Origin: an uncultured Prevotella sp.
GTDB lineage: Bacteria; Bacteroidota; Bacteroidia; Bacteroidales; Bacteroidaceae
Length of the DNA: 64,000 nt
NCBI GenBank assembly: GCA_902798285.1
Contig: CADBVZ010000001.1
Span: forward strand, 1 to 64,000
Direction: 5' to 3'
The notes below the pieces were generated by a model. It saw only the letters and a list, made by a program, of their open reading frames with translations, was not told where the DNA came from and ran no database searches. Position 1 is the first letter of the stretch. The number at the start of each line of letters is the position of its first letter. This document shows positions 25,104 to 33,890 of this stretch, one piece after another. The translations under genes and the position numbers were made by a program.

Positions 25104-26012
25104 ATGGAAAAGATAGGCTATTATGCGGTTATTGGCCTTCTACGGGCACTGGCCTATCTTCCCTTTGGCGTACTATACCTGCTGAGTGATATCATCTGCT
25201 TTTTTGTCCATGACGTATTCCATTATCGAGTTAAGATGGTGCGTAAGAACCTTTCTCTGGCTTTTCCTGATACCAATCAAGACGATATCCATCAGTTGGA
25301 AATAAAGTTCTATCGCCACTTATGTGATATAATGGTAGAAAACGTGAAATTGCTTCATATTAGTGATAAGGATATGCATCGTCGGTTTGTGGTTGCAGGA
25401 ATGAAGTTGCCAGAGAAGGCTGCCTTGGAAGGGCGTCCTGTATTCTTGCTGATTGGGCACATGGGGAATTGGGAATGGATGCAAGAATGCGCCAATCGCG
25501 TAGAAGCTCCTTCCGTTCATTCTGCAATCTATCATCCTTTACATAGCAATATCTTTGATCGAGTCATGAAAACAATCCGCCTTAAACGTTGTCCACAGGC
25601 TACGCTTATACCCATGAAAAAGACTGCACGGGCCCTAATCCGCATTCATAAGGAGAATGATACGTTTTCATGTGTGTTTATCACAGATCAGAGGCCATAC
25701 CGACACGACCTTAAGCATTGGATGACATTCCTGAATCAGGACACGCCTTACTTTGTGGGAGCAGAGGAGATTGGTCGCCATGTCAATGCAAAACTCCTGA
25801 CAGCACGTATTACAAAACCACGTCGTGGTCATTATCGGGTGGATTTACTGGATATCCAACCTCCTGAGGAATCCATTCCCTCAAAGGATAATTATCCATA
25901 CATGGAGATGTTCATGCATCTGTTGGAACAGAACATCAAGGAACAGCCTGAACTCTACTTATGGACACATAATCGATGGAGATATCAACGAACGCCGGCT
26001 AATTGTCAATGA
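25104..26012 (+). CDS. Lipid A biosynthesis acyltransferase (LpxL/HtrB family), second copy
   Basis: A 302-residue paralogue of the acyltransferase at 8372-9352, with an N-terminal hydrophobic anchor, catalytic HX4E (HMGNWE) and YLWTHNRWRYQR near the C-terminus. It lies 11 bases after the cyclase gene and overlaps the kinase gene, in a string of lipid A-type genes (acyltransferase, kinase, LicD-PagL fusion). The two copies in one window probably add different secondary acyl chains. Confidence 0.88.
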   Translation: MEKIGYYAVIGLLRALAYLPFGVLYLLSDIICFFVHDVFHYRVKMVRKNLSLAFPDTNQDDIHQLEIKFYRHLCDIMVENVKLLHISDKDMHRRFVVAGMKLPEKAALEGRPVFLLIGHMGNWEWMQECANRVEAPSVHSAIYHPLHSNIFDRVMKTIRLKRCPQATLIPMKKTARALIRIHKENDTFSCVFITDQRPYRHDLKHWMTFLNQDTPYFVGAEEIGRHVNAKLLTARITKPRRGHYRVDLLDIQPPEESIPSKDNYPYMEMFMHLLEQNIKEQPELYLWTHNRWRYQRTPANCQ

Positions 26013-26767
26013 GTAAGGTTGTATTATATAATAATAGGTATACGGCATTACGTCCGTTTGTAGATCAGTTGCCTTCATCTTTCAATCAAGAAGGAACGCT
26101 GATTCAAGACAGGCGTAACACTATTAAGTTGTTCATATGTGATGACGGAACGGAGCTGGTTGTGAAAAGATACCGTATTCCACGCGGTATCAATAGGCTC
26201 ATCTATTCCTTAGGCATACGTAAACCGAAAGGAGAACGGGCTTTTCTCTATGTGGAACGATTACTGAAAAAAGGCATTGAGTCACCTATTTCAGTTGCAT
26301 ATATTGAAGAACGCAAATGGGGATTTCTGGGGTATTCTTATCTGGTCAGCTTGAAATGCTCCTATGAACATCGGATGTATGAGTTGGGGTATGCTCCAGC
26401 GGAGATTTATGAGCCTTTTGTACAGCCCTTTGGTGAGTATTGCGCCCGTTTGCATGATGCAGGAATACTGCATCGTGATTTTACACCAGGTAATGTGTTA
26501 TGGACGAAAGATGAAAAGGGGATATATCATTTTTCCCTCATTGACATTAACCAGATGGGGTTTGGAAAAGTTTCTCTTAAGAAAGGATGCCAAAATATCT
26601 GTAGGTTCTGGGGGCCAAAACGCATGATCCAGTTAATAGCCCGTGCTTATGGTGAAGCCAGAGGCGGAGATCCTGACATCTGTGAACGCATGGTCATGGA
26701 GGAGCGACGACGCTTCTGGCCTCGTTATCTACGAAAGAAGCGTATATCTTTTAAACCAGAATTGTAG
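26009..26767 (+). CDS. InaA/WaaP-like lipopolysaccharide core (Kdo) kinase
   Basis: A 252-residue protein-kinase-like enzyme. Features are the ATP-lysine region ELVVKRYRI, the catalytic loop LHRDFTPGNVLW and the metal motif FSLIDINQMGFG. The family phosphorylates Kdo or heptose of the LPS inner core. The ATG at 26009 overlaps the preceding stop (ATGA); a TTG six bases earlier is also possible. Confidence 0.82.
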   Translation: MSKVVLYNNRYTALRPFVDQLPSSFNQEGTLIQDRRNTIKLFICDDGTELVVKRYRIPRGINRLIYSLGIRKPKGERAFLYVERLLKKGIESPISVAYIEERKWGFLGYSYLVSLKCSYEHRMYELGYAPAEIYEPFVQPFGEYCARLHDAGILHRDFTPGNVLWTKDEKGIYHFSLIDINQMGFGKVSLKKGCQNICRFWGPKRMIQLIARAYGEARGGDPDICERMVMEERRRFWPRYLRKKRISFKPEL

Positions 26768-26774
26768 ATCGTAT

Positions 26775-28652
26775 ATGTTGTTATACTATATCAGATATGC
26801 GCGAAAAAAAATCAAGTTCTTCATTCAGCGCCACGCAAAGAAGAAGTTCTTGTTGTATCATCTCTTCCCTTTTAATACTATAAAAGTAAGGTTGAAAGAC
26901 GAAGATGCTCATGAACTTCATAACATCTGTGAGATGCTAGATAAGCATGGGATACGTTACAGACTGACTGATGGCGTAGCTTTGGGGTTTTATCGGGAGC
27001 ATCATTTTATTAGACATGATACAGACCTGGATTTTGACCTCATGGACTTTGACTCTCTCGAAACGTTGAAAGAGCAGATGAAGAACCGTGGTTATAAGAT
27101 CGGTAGAGAAGTTTACTATGATAGTCAAATACAGCAGATCGTTTTTTATAATAAGAATCAACTGATTGTTGATTTCTCTATCTGGTACAGGAAAGACAAC
27201 GAGCTTAGGCATTATGGCGAGAAGGGTTATGTCAGAATCCAGGAACTTCAATATTTTGAGAACTTGACCGATTATGATTGTTATGGCTATACCTTTAAGC
27301 TCCCTGGTCATTTGGAGGAATGGTTGGTAAAACGGTTTGGGGAAGACTGGCGTATTCCAAAGACTTATAAAGGCGACTGGAAGGAAGATTGCTTAGATAT
27401 TAAACCGTTAAGTGTTCTTTCATTATTAGTCTGCTTGTTCTTGCCTGTAGCAGCAATGGCCGAAGCTTCTGACAGTTCCTCTGTTTCGCAGAAATACTTT
27501 TGGGCCGTTTCTGCGTCAGGGAATTACAGCTATCTGATTCCCAAAGGATCTTTTTTCAAGTCTGCTGCTCATAGTTATGGTGTCGCCTATTATGATCTGC
27601 GCGTGAATCGTCAAATAAACCCGAAAGCTGACGATGTCTCTACTTATGACCAGAGTTTTAATTATCCCACTATGGAGTTTGGATTGAGCTATGGAGATTT
27701 CAACCATATTCATATCAAAAAGCCCGAAACGCCCTATTCTTCTCGCATTGGGTCTCAGATAGCGCTCTATACGGGTATTAAGTATGATTTTCTGAGAGAA
27801 CGTCGTTGGCGTATGGGTGTTTCTGTCAGAAATGGTCTTGGCTATTGTTCTGCCCCATTTAATGACGAAGACAATATTGATAATCGAATTATTGGCTCTC
27901 ATTTGAATTTTCTTGTAGGATTGGAAATCTCAGCTACATACAGATTGGCACCACAATGGTCGGCCTCATTAGGAGTCGATCTACGGCATTTCAGCAATGG
28001 CACCATCTGGCAACCGAATCGTGGCACAAATACTATTGGAGCCTCTCTTACAATTGGGTATGATCTCACCCCACAGCCGTTGAATCAAGAAGTCAACGAT
28101 ACTAAAAGACCAAGAACTGATTTCCATAAAGGATTTTATATGGAGTTAGTAGGCGGCGTAGGAATGAAAACCATCCGTCAGATATTTGATTATACATTAA
28201 GTGACGATTTGGCTGTTTACGCTTTTCCAACCTTGTCGGGAGCAGCAATGTACCGCTATCATAAATTGAATGCTACTGGTCTGGCTCTGGATTACACCTA
28301 TGCCAACTACATATACAGGATAAGGGATTTTGAACATGACGTGAGGAAAAAAACTGGTTATGACTATTCTCCCCACATGTTAGGCATAAGCTTGCGTCAT
28401 GAACTGACATACCACCATTTGTCGTTGAATGTAGGATTAGGCGCCTACGTGTACAGACAAGGAGGATATTATGGGAAAGAGAAAGACGGACCTTTGTATC
28501 AGGCTATTGGAGTAAGATATGCCCTCCCTTTTACAGGCGACCGTTTGTTCATTGGCTACCAAATCAAAGCGCATTTGTTCTCTAAGGCTGATTGCACTCA
28601 ATTTGTGCTTGGATATCGATTTATGGATCGCCGCCTTCGTCTCCCCAAATAA
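26775..28652 (+). CDS. LicD-like nucleotidyltransferase domain fused in frame to a PagL-type lipid A deacylase barrel
   Basis: A 625-residue open frame without a stop. Residues about 1-208 resemble LicD/fukutin-related phosphotransferases (RLTDGVALGFYREHHFIRHD, TDLDFDLMDFD, QLIVDFSIWYR). Residues about 211-232 (LSVLSLLVCLFLPVAAMA) form a textbook signal peptide. The rest resembles the Bacteroidota acyloxyacyl hydrolase/PagL outer-membrane barrel, with LRHFSNG as the expected His-Ser catalytic region. A cytoplasmic domain in front of an internal signal peptide is topologically odd. Either the stop and start between two genes were lost, or the second protein starts at a rare codon such as ATT at 27399. 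The 3' end overlaps the convergent ATP-grasp gene by 32 bases. Confidence 0.75.
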   Translation: MLLYYIRYARKKIKFFIQRHAKKKFLLYHLFPFNTIKVRLKDEDAHELHNICEMLDKHGIRYRLTDGVALGFYREHHFIRHDTDLDFDLMDFDSLETLKEQMKNRGYKIGREVYYDSQIQQIVFYNKNQLIVDFSIWYRKDNELRHYGEKGYVRIQELQYFENLTDYDCYGYTFKLPGHLEEWLVKRFGEDWRIPKTYKGDWKEDCLDIKPLSVLSLLVCLFLPVAAMAEASDSSSVSQKYFWAVSASGNYSYLIPKGSFFKSAAHSYGVAYYDLRVNRQINPKADDVSTYDQSFNYPTMEFGLSYGDFNHIHIKKPETPYSSRIGSQIALYTGIKYDFLRERRWRMGVSVRNGLGYCSAPFNDEDNIDNRIIGSHLNFLVGLEISATYRLAPQWSASLGVDLRHFSNGTIWQPNRGTNTIGASLTIGYDLTPQPLNQEVNDTKRPRTDFHKGFYMELVGGVGMKTIRQIFDYTLSDDLAVYAFPTLSGAAMYRYHKLNATGLALDYTYANYIYRIRDFEHDVRKKTGYDYSPHMLGISLRHELTYHHLSLNVGLGAYVYRQGGYYGKEKDGPLYQAIGVRYALPFTGDRLFIGYQIKAHLFSKADCTQFVLGYRFMDRRLRLPK

Positions 28653-29772
28653 TTCGTGGAAGATCTCTGCGCGAACTTGTGAAGAGCCATACCCAAACAG
28701 GTTTCAAGTCCTTGAGGCTAATGAGCATATACTTGTCAGTAAGACAGAATTGCCAGAACCATTTAAACGGATTCATAGAACCATGAGCAACACTCGCCTT
28801 GAAGTCCTGCACCTCCGACATACCTGTAAACCGTTTTTTCTTTGTAACAAGAGCATCGGGCAACTCTTCCTGAGGTAATTCAACCAGGCGACACCATTCC
28901 GCTGGCAGATTAACACCTGGTGTAACCTTATAGATGGCTCCATCTACTCTGAAATTCACTTCCATAAAATAGAGTTTCCCATCCTTATCTTGTAAAAACT
29001 CAACGTCAAAGAGCCCATCATAACCTATCTCCTTCATCATCGCAACGCACTTTTCCCAAGTATCGTTGTGCTCACATTTCTTAATGACACCATAATAACC
29101 AAAAGCACTATCAGTAAATCTGCTTATTTCGTCATTGTAATCAATATACACCTTCCCTTTCAATGAGATCCCGAAATAATCAATTTCCTGTTTCTTCTGT
29201 ATATATTCCATCACAAGAAATGAATCAGAAGCCACCACTTTCCTCCTGTTCTCCAATTCCTCCTTATTCCAGCAAATACCCTCGTCACATTTTCCGCCAT
29301 CAACAGTCCTTAGACTCTTTGTAAAGACTGGATATCTTATATCCTCAGGTATTGCGTCACCCTTTGATAGTTCAATAGTCCAAGGAAGGAGGAGTCCATG
29401 TTTCTCCGCCAATCTGGCCACATTCCTTTTATCCATCCAATAGCCTATCCTTCCTTGTCCACCAGCATTCATCAGAATAAATTTATCCTTCAGTTGGTCC
29501 AGATGCTGGTCTACAAGATAGGCTGGTATATCTGGAATGGTAAATAGAATGGGCTTGTCGTCATAACAAGGATAGTCATTAAGCAGATAATCCAAAACAT
29601 CATCTGCGGTTTTGAATATTCTTCCCTTACTGATATATTTACTAGAAAGAAAAATGTCGCATTTATGTCCATAGCAATAGCACTCTGGTCGATACCCTCC
29701 CTCGCCAAGACTTCTGATTAAGCCTAAGCTGTAATATCCGTTTCCACAAAATACGACGACTCTTTTTCTCAC
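28621..29772 (-). CDS. ATP-grasp enzyme (carboxylate-amine ligase type)
   Basis: A 383-residue protein. The N-terminal Rossmann-like part (VVVFCGNGYYSLGLIRSL) is followed by an ATP-grasp domain (GYWMDKRNVARLAEKHGL, FLVMEYIQKKQEIDYFG, GLFDVEFLQDKDGKLYFMEV). Such enzymes ligate amino acids or amines to carboxylates; some decorate surface polymers. Its substrate is unknown. The start codon is GTG. It is flanked by surface-glycan genes and has its own promoter box. Confidence 0.82.
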   Translation of the reverse strand: MRKRVVVFCGNGYYSLGLIRSLGEGGYRPECYCYGHKCDIFLSSKYISKGRIFKTADDVLDYLLNDYPCYDDKPILFTIPDIPAYLVDQHLDQLKDKFILMNAGGQGRIGYWMDKRNVARLAEKHGLLLPWTIELSKGDAIPEDIRYPVFTKSLRTVDGGKCDEGICWNKEELENRRKVVASDSFLVMEYIQKKQEIDYFGISLKGKVYIDYNDEISRFTDSAFGYYGVIKKCEHNDTWEKCVAMMKEIGYDGLFDVEFLQDKDGKLYFMEVNFRVDGAIYKVTPGVNLPAEWCRLVELPQEELPDALVTKKKRFTGMSEVQDFKASVAHGSMNPFKWFWQFCLTDKYMLISLKDLKPVWVWLFTSSRRDLPRIIWGDEGGDP

Positions 29773-29799
29773 CTTATTATATATAACAGATTACGCTTG

Positions 29800-29807
29800 C
29801 AAAGATA
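29800..29807 (-). promoter_or_regulatory. Promoter -7 box of the ATP-grasp gene
   Basis: TATCTTTG on the minus strand, 27 bases from the GTG start. Confidence 0.6.
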
Positions 29808-29880
29808 ATCTATTTATTCCGATTCCTATTACAAATAGCAAAAAAAGTAATAATCTTTTGGCAATATGCCCAATAATTCA

Positions 29881-29888
29881 TATCTTTG
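29881..29888 (+). promoter_or_regulatory. Promoter -7 box of the GT2 gene
   Basis: TATCTTTG, 34 bases before the ATG at 29923. Confidence 0.6.
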
Positions 29889-29922
29889 TGGCTTGAACAT
29901 GAGGAGTAATCAATAAAAACCT

Positions 29923-30798
29923 ATGCGAAAGTTCTCTATATTAATTCCCAGTTGGAACAATCTGGCCTACCTTCAGCTCTGTGTACGGAGCATTGAGCAA
30001 AACTCAGCTTCTCAGCATGAGATACTCATTCATGTAAACGACGGAAGTGATGGTACGCTGGAATGGGTTCAGAAGAAAGGACTGAAATACACACATTCCG
30101 AGAAGAACATAGGCGTTTGCTGGGCATTGAACACGCTTCGCCCGTTGGTAACAACTGATTATATGGTATTTGTTAACGACGATATGTATCTGTTGCCTGG
30201 TTGGGATACAGTGTTCGATGAGGAAATCACTCGTATAGGTCACAATCAATTCTTTCTCTCCTCAACGGTCATCCAGCCCAAGCCAGATGTCTTGAAGCAC
30301 CTGAGTGTACCCGTTGCCGACTTTGGTTCAACTCCAGAATCCTTTAGAGAAGCTGACCTCTTGGCACATTATCAGGAGTTGCCATGTGAGGACTGGATGG
30401 GAGCAACATCTCCTCCAAATATCGTGCATCGTGACATCTGGGATTTGGTAGGTGGGTATAGTATCATTTATTCACCAGGAATGGCGTCCGATCAGGATTT
30501 CTCCGCCAAGTTATGGTTGGCTGGCATCAGGGATTTCCGTGGATTAGCCAACAGCAGATGCTATCATTTCATCAGCAAATCTGTGGAGCGAATATCCAAA
30601 AATTGGGGAGGACTTCAGTTTTTGCGAACCTATGGTGTAACACTTAGATTATTCAGAAGGAATATTCTCTATATAGACGATCCTGTATCTGCACCCGTTG
30701 ACAGACCATGGGAACTCAGATTTAATCGTATGCGTAGCTGGATTAAGCGTCTTTATACTGCTTGGCGCGATACAAAAGGCCTCAAACTATTGGATTAA
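29923..30798 (+). CDS. Glycosyltransferase family 2
   Basis: A 291-residue GT-A enzyme with ILIPSWNNLAYLQLCVRSIE, the nucleotide-binding VNDGSDGT and metal-binding MVFVNDDMY (NDD), followed by EDWMGATSPPNIVHRD as acceptor region. It is monocistronic, with its own promoter, and beside the ATP-grasp gene; a surface-glycan role is inferred. A long gene-free repeat region follows. Confidence 0.88.
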   Translation: MRKFSILIPSWNNLAYLQLCVRSIEQNSASQHEILIHVNDGSDGTLEWVQKKGLKYTHSEKNIGVCWALNTLRPLVTTDYMVFVNDDMYLLPGWDTVFDEEITRIGHNQFFLSSTVIQPKPDVLKHLSVPVADFGSTPESFREADLLAHYQELPCEDWMGATSPPNIVHRDIWDLVGGYSIIYSPGMASDQDFSAKLWLAGIRDFRGLANSRCYHFISKSVERISKNWGGLQFLRTYGVTLRLFRRNILYIDDPVSAPVDRPWELRFNRMRSWIKRLYTAWRDTKGLKLLD

Positions 30799-30870
30799 GC
30801 GGATGGCGGCATAGCGGCGATTATTATAGGATTTGAATTTATTTAACATCACAGAAATCACCTTAACAGA

Positions 30871-30970
30871 GGACTATTCTCAGCGAGAGTTTGGACTATT
30901 CTCGTTGGGAGTTTGGATAGTCCAAAGTGGGGGTTTCCTCGGAGGAAAGTCTGACTTTCCTCGGAGTAAA
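30871..30970. repeat. 22-base-period palindromic repeat cluster
   Basis: Two direct 22-base units beginning GGACTATTCTC (30871 and 30893), then the inverse GGATAGTCC (30915). Next come two copies of a near-perfect palindrome, TTTCCTCGGAGGAAA (30934-30948) and TTTCCTCGGAGTAAA (30956-30970), again 22 bases apart. Confidence 0.8.
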
Positions 30971-31236
30971 GTTCCAACGTTCTAAAACGCCCATAAATAG
31001 GGCATTCCGTACCATCAAAATTGGGCAAGACGCAACGCATAACAACACAACGTGAAAAGTGAATAATATTTACATGAGCAATAAAACGATCCACATATTA
31101 GGCCAATTTGTTGCCGTGTTGCAATGTTGCAATGTTGCATAAGGACTATCTACCTACCCTAACGGAGTAGGATTACAAGTGTAATTTGAGATTATGATAA
31201 ATAGAATATGTTTATCTATCTTATATACTACCTATT

Positions 31237-31315
31237 ATACTCCTTATGCAACAATGCAACATCGCAACAACCTGTACTTGGCGTTGCGATGTTGCGGTGT
31301 TGCAATAAGGAGTAT
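31237..31315. repeat. 36-base-arm inverted repeat next to the ispG 3' end
   Basis: Left arm 31237-31272 and right arm 31280-31315 pair almost completely (ATACTCCTTA ... ATCGCAAC), with a 7-base loop. A third related block (TGTTGCAATGTTGCATAAGG, 31118-31144) lies to the left in direct orientation to the right arm. No T tract follows on either side. Confidence 0.85.
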
Positions 31316-31322
31316 CTTTACT

Positions 31323-32705
31323 TCAGGAATTAGCCCGATCTTTGCGGATGAACTCGATGAGGCGATCTACAGCCTCTTCCTCAGGGATGTTCTTCTCGAT
31401 ACACTCCTTAGCTTTGTATAGGGAGATCTTGCCACGACCAGCACCTACATAGCCGTAATCGGCATCGGCCATCTCACCTGGGCCGTTCACAATACAGCCC
31501 ATGATACCTATCTTCAGTCCCACCATATCCTTCGTAGCAGCCTTGATCTTAGCAATGGTCTCCTGCAGATTATAGAGCGTACGACCACAGCCTGGGCAAG
31601 AGATATACTCGGTCTTGGTAAACTTAATACGGGCTGCCTGGAGGATGGCATCAGCAAGCTCAACAAGTTTCTCTGTTGGGAATTGAGAGTTGAGAATTGT
31701 GAGCTTATGGGCCTTCTTGTCGATGAGGAGGGCACCCACGGCCATAGCGGCCTTCAACTGGAGAGTCTCCCAATCGGGGGCATCCACAGCTATCGTGATG
31801 GTATCATTCTGAATAGTGGCCTCAGCCTTCTCGCGCAGAGTAGCACACTCGGCTATCATGTCAACGAGTTTGCGAGCCACAGGAATCTCGCACTCAGGCT
31901 CTTCGGAGAGTGACACACGGATGGTATCGCCTATACCCTCGGTCAGTAATGCTCCGATACCCACAGCGCTCTTGATACGGCCATCCTCGCCCTCGCCAGC
32001 CTCAGTTACGCCAAGATGTAGGGGGTAATGCATATCCTCCTTGTCCATAGTCTGAACAAGCAGACGCATCGTAGTAACCATCACAACTGTGTTAGAGGCT
32101 TTGATGGAGATGACAACATCATTAAACTGCTCGCGCTTGAAGATACGCAGGAACTCCATGCAGCTCTCTACGATGCCCTCAGGGGTGTCACCATAGCGAG
32201 ACATGATACGATCACTAAGCGATCCGTGATTCACGCCGATACGCACAGCAGTATGGTGCTCCTTACAGATATTAAGGAAGGGCACGAGTTTCTTTTCAAT
32301 CTTCTTCAGTTCCTCAGCATATTCCTCATCGGTATACTCGAGGTGCTTGAACGTGCGCCCTGGATCAACATAATTGCCTGGATTGATACGAACCTTCTCG
32401 CAATAGAGAGCTGCTACATCGGCAGTATGAGCCGTGAAATGCACGTCGGCCACAAGGGGTGTCATATAACCATCGGCCTTCAACTGAGCCGAGATATTCT
32501 TCATATTCTCAGCCTCACGAACGCCCTGGGTTGTAAAGCGAACGAGTTCGCCGCCAGCATCGATGATGCGCTTAGCCTGAGCCACACAACCTTCTGTATT
32601 ATTGGTATCAACTGTACCCATCGATTGAATACGGATGGGGTTCTGCCCGCCTATGCCTATATGGCCCACACGGGTCTCTGTACTGATTCTTCTCTGATAA
32701 CCCAT
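31323..32705 (-). CDS. ispG: 4-hydroxy-3-methylbut-2-en-1-yl diphosphate synthase IspG (GcpE), with partial insert
   Basis: A 460-residue iron-sulfur enzyme of the MEP isoprenoid pathway. The TIM barrel (QSMGTVDTNN, RINPGNY, LHLGVTEAGEG, GIGDTIRVSLSEEP) and the C-terminal cluster domain (FISCPGCGRT-like YISCPGCGRT, GIMGCIVNGPGE) are intact. About 75 residues are inserted between the two relative to the E. coli form. Many Bacteroidota and plant enzymes carry a much larger insert, so this looks intermediate. Three heptamer units (31681-31701) lie inside the insert. The ATG at 32705 is preferred to a TTG nine bases upstream. Confidence 0.93.
   Translation of the reverse strand: MGYQRRISTETRVGHIGIGGQNPIRIQSMGTVDTNNTEGCVAQAKRIIDAGGELVRFTTQGVREAENMKNISAQLKADGYMTPLVADVHFTAHTADVAALYCEKVRINPGNYVDPGRTFKHLEYTDEEYAEELKKIEKKLVPFLNICKEHHTAVRIGVNHGSLSDRIMSRYGDTPEGIVESCMEFLRIFKREQFNDVVISIKASNTVVMVTTMRLLVQTMDKEDMHYPLHLGVTEAGEGEDGRIKSAVGIGALLTEGIGDTIRVSLSEEPECEIPVARKLVDMIAECATLREKAEATIQNDTITIAVDAPDWETLQLKAAMAVGALLIDKKAHKLTILNSQFPTEKLVELADAILQAARIKFTKTEYISCPGCGRTLYNLQETIAKIKAATKDMVGLKIGIMGCIVNGPGEMADADYGYVGAGRGKISLYKAKECIEKNIPEEEAVDRLIEFIRKDRANS
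31681..31701. repeat. Heptanucleotide repeat inside ispG
   Basis: AATTGAG, AGTTGAG, AATTGTG on the plus strand; in the coding strand it gives part of LTILNSQFP. Confidence 0.7.
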
Positions 32706-32706
32706 A

Positions 32707-32727
32707 ATCTTCAATTTTCAATTTGTC
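32707..32727. repeat. Heptanucleotide repeat at the purE/ispG junction
   Basis: ATCTTCA, ATTTTCA, ATTTGTC; the purE stop codon lies in the second unit. Confidence 0.65.
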
Positions 32728-33224
32728 TTGAACTGATACTTAATCTCGGCCAGTTCCTGATTAGCCTTCTCAATCTTAACTCGGAGGTTGCCTTTATAGA
32801 CGGCAAGGCGCTGAGCCAGATTGCTATCACCGAGGGCCATCATTTCAACAGCGAGGATAGCGGCATTCTGCGCACCATTCACCCCAACGGTAGCCACTGG
32901 GATGCCTGGGGGCATCTGGATGATGGAAAGCATGGCATCGAGACCATCGAGCATACCCTTGATGGGAACGCCGATAACGGGAAGCGTGGTAGAGGCGGCT
33001 ATCACACCAGGAAGAGCTGCTGCCATACCGGCTCCAGCAATAATGACCTTGATGCCACGATCGGCAGCAGTACGGGCGAACTCTTCAACAGCATCGGGAG
33101 TACGATGGGCTGAGAGAGCATTGACTTCAAACGGCACCTGCATCTCATCGAGCAACTTACAGGCTTTTTCCATGATGGGCAGATCGCTAGTGCTGCCCAT
33201 GATAATACTGACTAAAGGCTTCAT
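32718..33224 (-). CDS. purE: N5-carboxyaminoimidazole ribonucleotide mutase PurE
   Basis: A 168-residue class I PurE that converts N5-CAIR to CAIR in purine synthesis. The signature GSTSDLPIMEKA, the active-site SAHRTPD and GAGMAAALPGV are all present. No PurK lies beside it. It is in a minus-strand run between a PAP2-like membrane gene and ispG. Confidence 0.95.
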   Translation of the reverse strand: MKPLVSIIMGSTSDLPIMEKACKLLDEMQVPFEVNALSAHRTPDAVEEFARTAADRGIKVIIAGAGMAAALPGVIAASTTLPVIGVPIKGMLDGLDAMLSIIQMPPGIPVATVGVNGAQNAAILAVEMMALGDSNLAQRLAVYKGNLRVKIEKANQELAEIKYQFKTN

Positions 33225-33251
33225 ATATTTACTTGTTTACAATTTTACTAA

Positions 33252-33890
33252 CTAAAGGTAGATAAGACCGAAGAAGGCACAAATAAGCCCTACCCAGAAA
33301 CCTGCCACCACCTGAGCCAGCGAGTGCTGACGCAGAATCATACGACTGGAGCCCAGGATACCGGCCAAAATCATGACCACTATAAGCCACCAAATGGGGT
33401 TGAAGCCGAACACCTCACCAAAGACGAACAGCGAACCTGCCACACCGCCAATAGCAGCCGTATGCGTAGAAATCTTCCACCACACATTAATGAGGGCACA
33501 GACAACTTGAATAGCCATTGCAACAGCTACAATCGTGCCCATGAAATGGGGTATATGCATCATATCCATAAGATAGACACAGAAGAAATAGCAGAGGATA
33601 GAAATGACATAAGGCACGGCACGGCGCTCCTTATGGCCAAGCTCTATCAGAGTCCAACCCTGATAACGACGATAGAGATGAATCAGAACCGTAGGCAGAA
33701 GAATGGTAAACAGATAAACCAAAGTAAGCACTTGGAGCTTATAGCCCCAAGGCATCAAGCCAAGATAACTGAACATGAATAGAGCCATCAGCCCCACCAA
33801 GGGCAGATAGAAAGGCGTGAACAGCATGCTGATCACCCTTGCCGTCAGAATAATGGCCTTTTCCCTACTTATAGATTTCTCACTCATCAC
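33252..33890 (-). CDS. PAP2-like membrane phosphatase-family protein
   Basis: A 212-residue protein with about six membrane helices. The C-terminal half shows KISTHTAAIGG and SRMILRQHSLAQVVAGFWVG, which correspond to the second and third PAP2 phosphatase motifs (SGH-like histidine and SRxxLxxH). The first motif is weak. Substrate could be a lipid or undecaprenyl phosphate. The start codon comes directly out of the heptamer repeat that also holds the rpoN stop. Confidence 0.75.
   Translation of the reverse strand: MMSEKSISREKAIILTARVISMLFTPFYLPLVGLMALFMFSYLGLMPWGYKLQVLTLVYLFTILLPTVLIHLYRRYQGWTLIELGHKERRAVPYVISILCYFFCVYLMDMMHIPHFMGTIVAVAMAIQVVCALINVWWKISTHTAAIGGVAGSLFVFGEVFGFNPIWWLIVVMILAGILGSSRMILRQHSLAQVVAGFWVGLICAFFGLIYL

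Larger units (their letters stand above)
30799..31322. other. 524-base gene-free region with short palindromic repeats and a large inverted repeat
   Basis: No credible gene lies between GT2 and ispG. The left part (30871-30970) holds two kinds of units spaced 22 bases apart; the right part (31115-31315) holds three GTTGCAATGTTGC-like blocks, two of which form a hairpin. The layout resembles a non-coding repetitive element or the relic of one. Confidence 0.7.

Noticed and set aside
30871..30970. Repeats considered as a short CRISPR array
   Set aside because: Units are 22 bases apart with no spacer of suitable length between them, and no cas gene is present.
31237..31315. Inverted repeat considered as an integron attC site or rho-independent terminator
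   Set aside because: No integrase or cassette structure and no conserved attC core sites; no T tract follows either arm.
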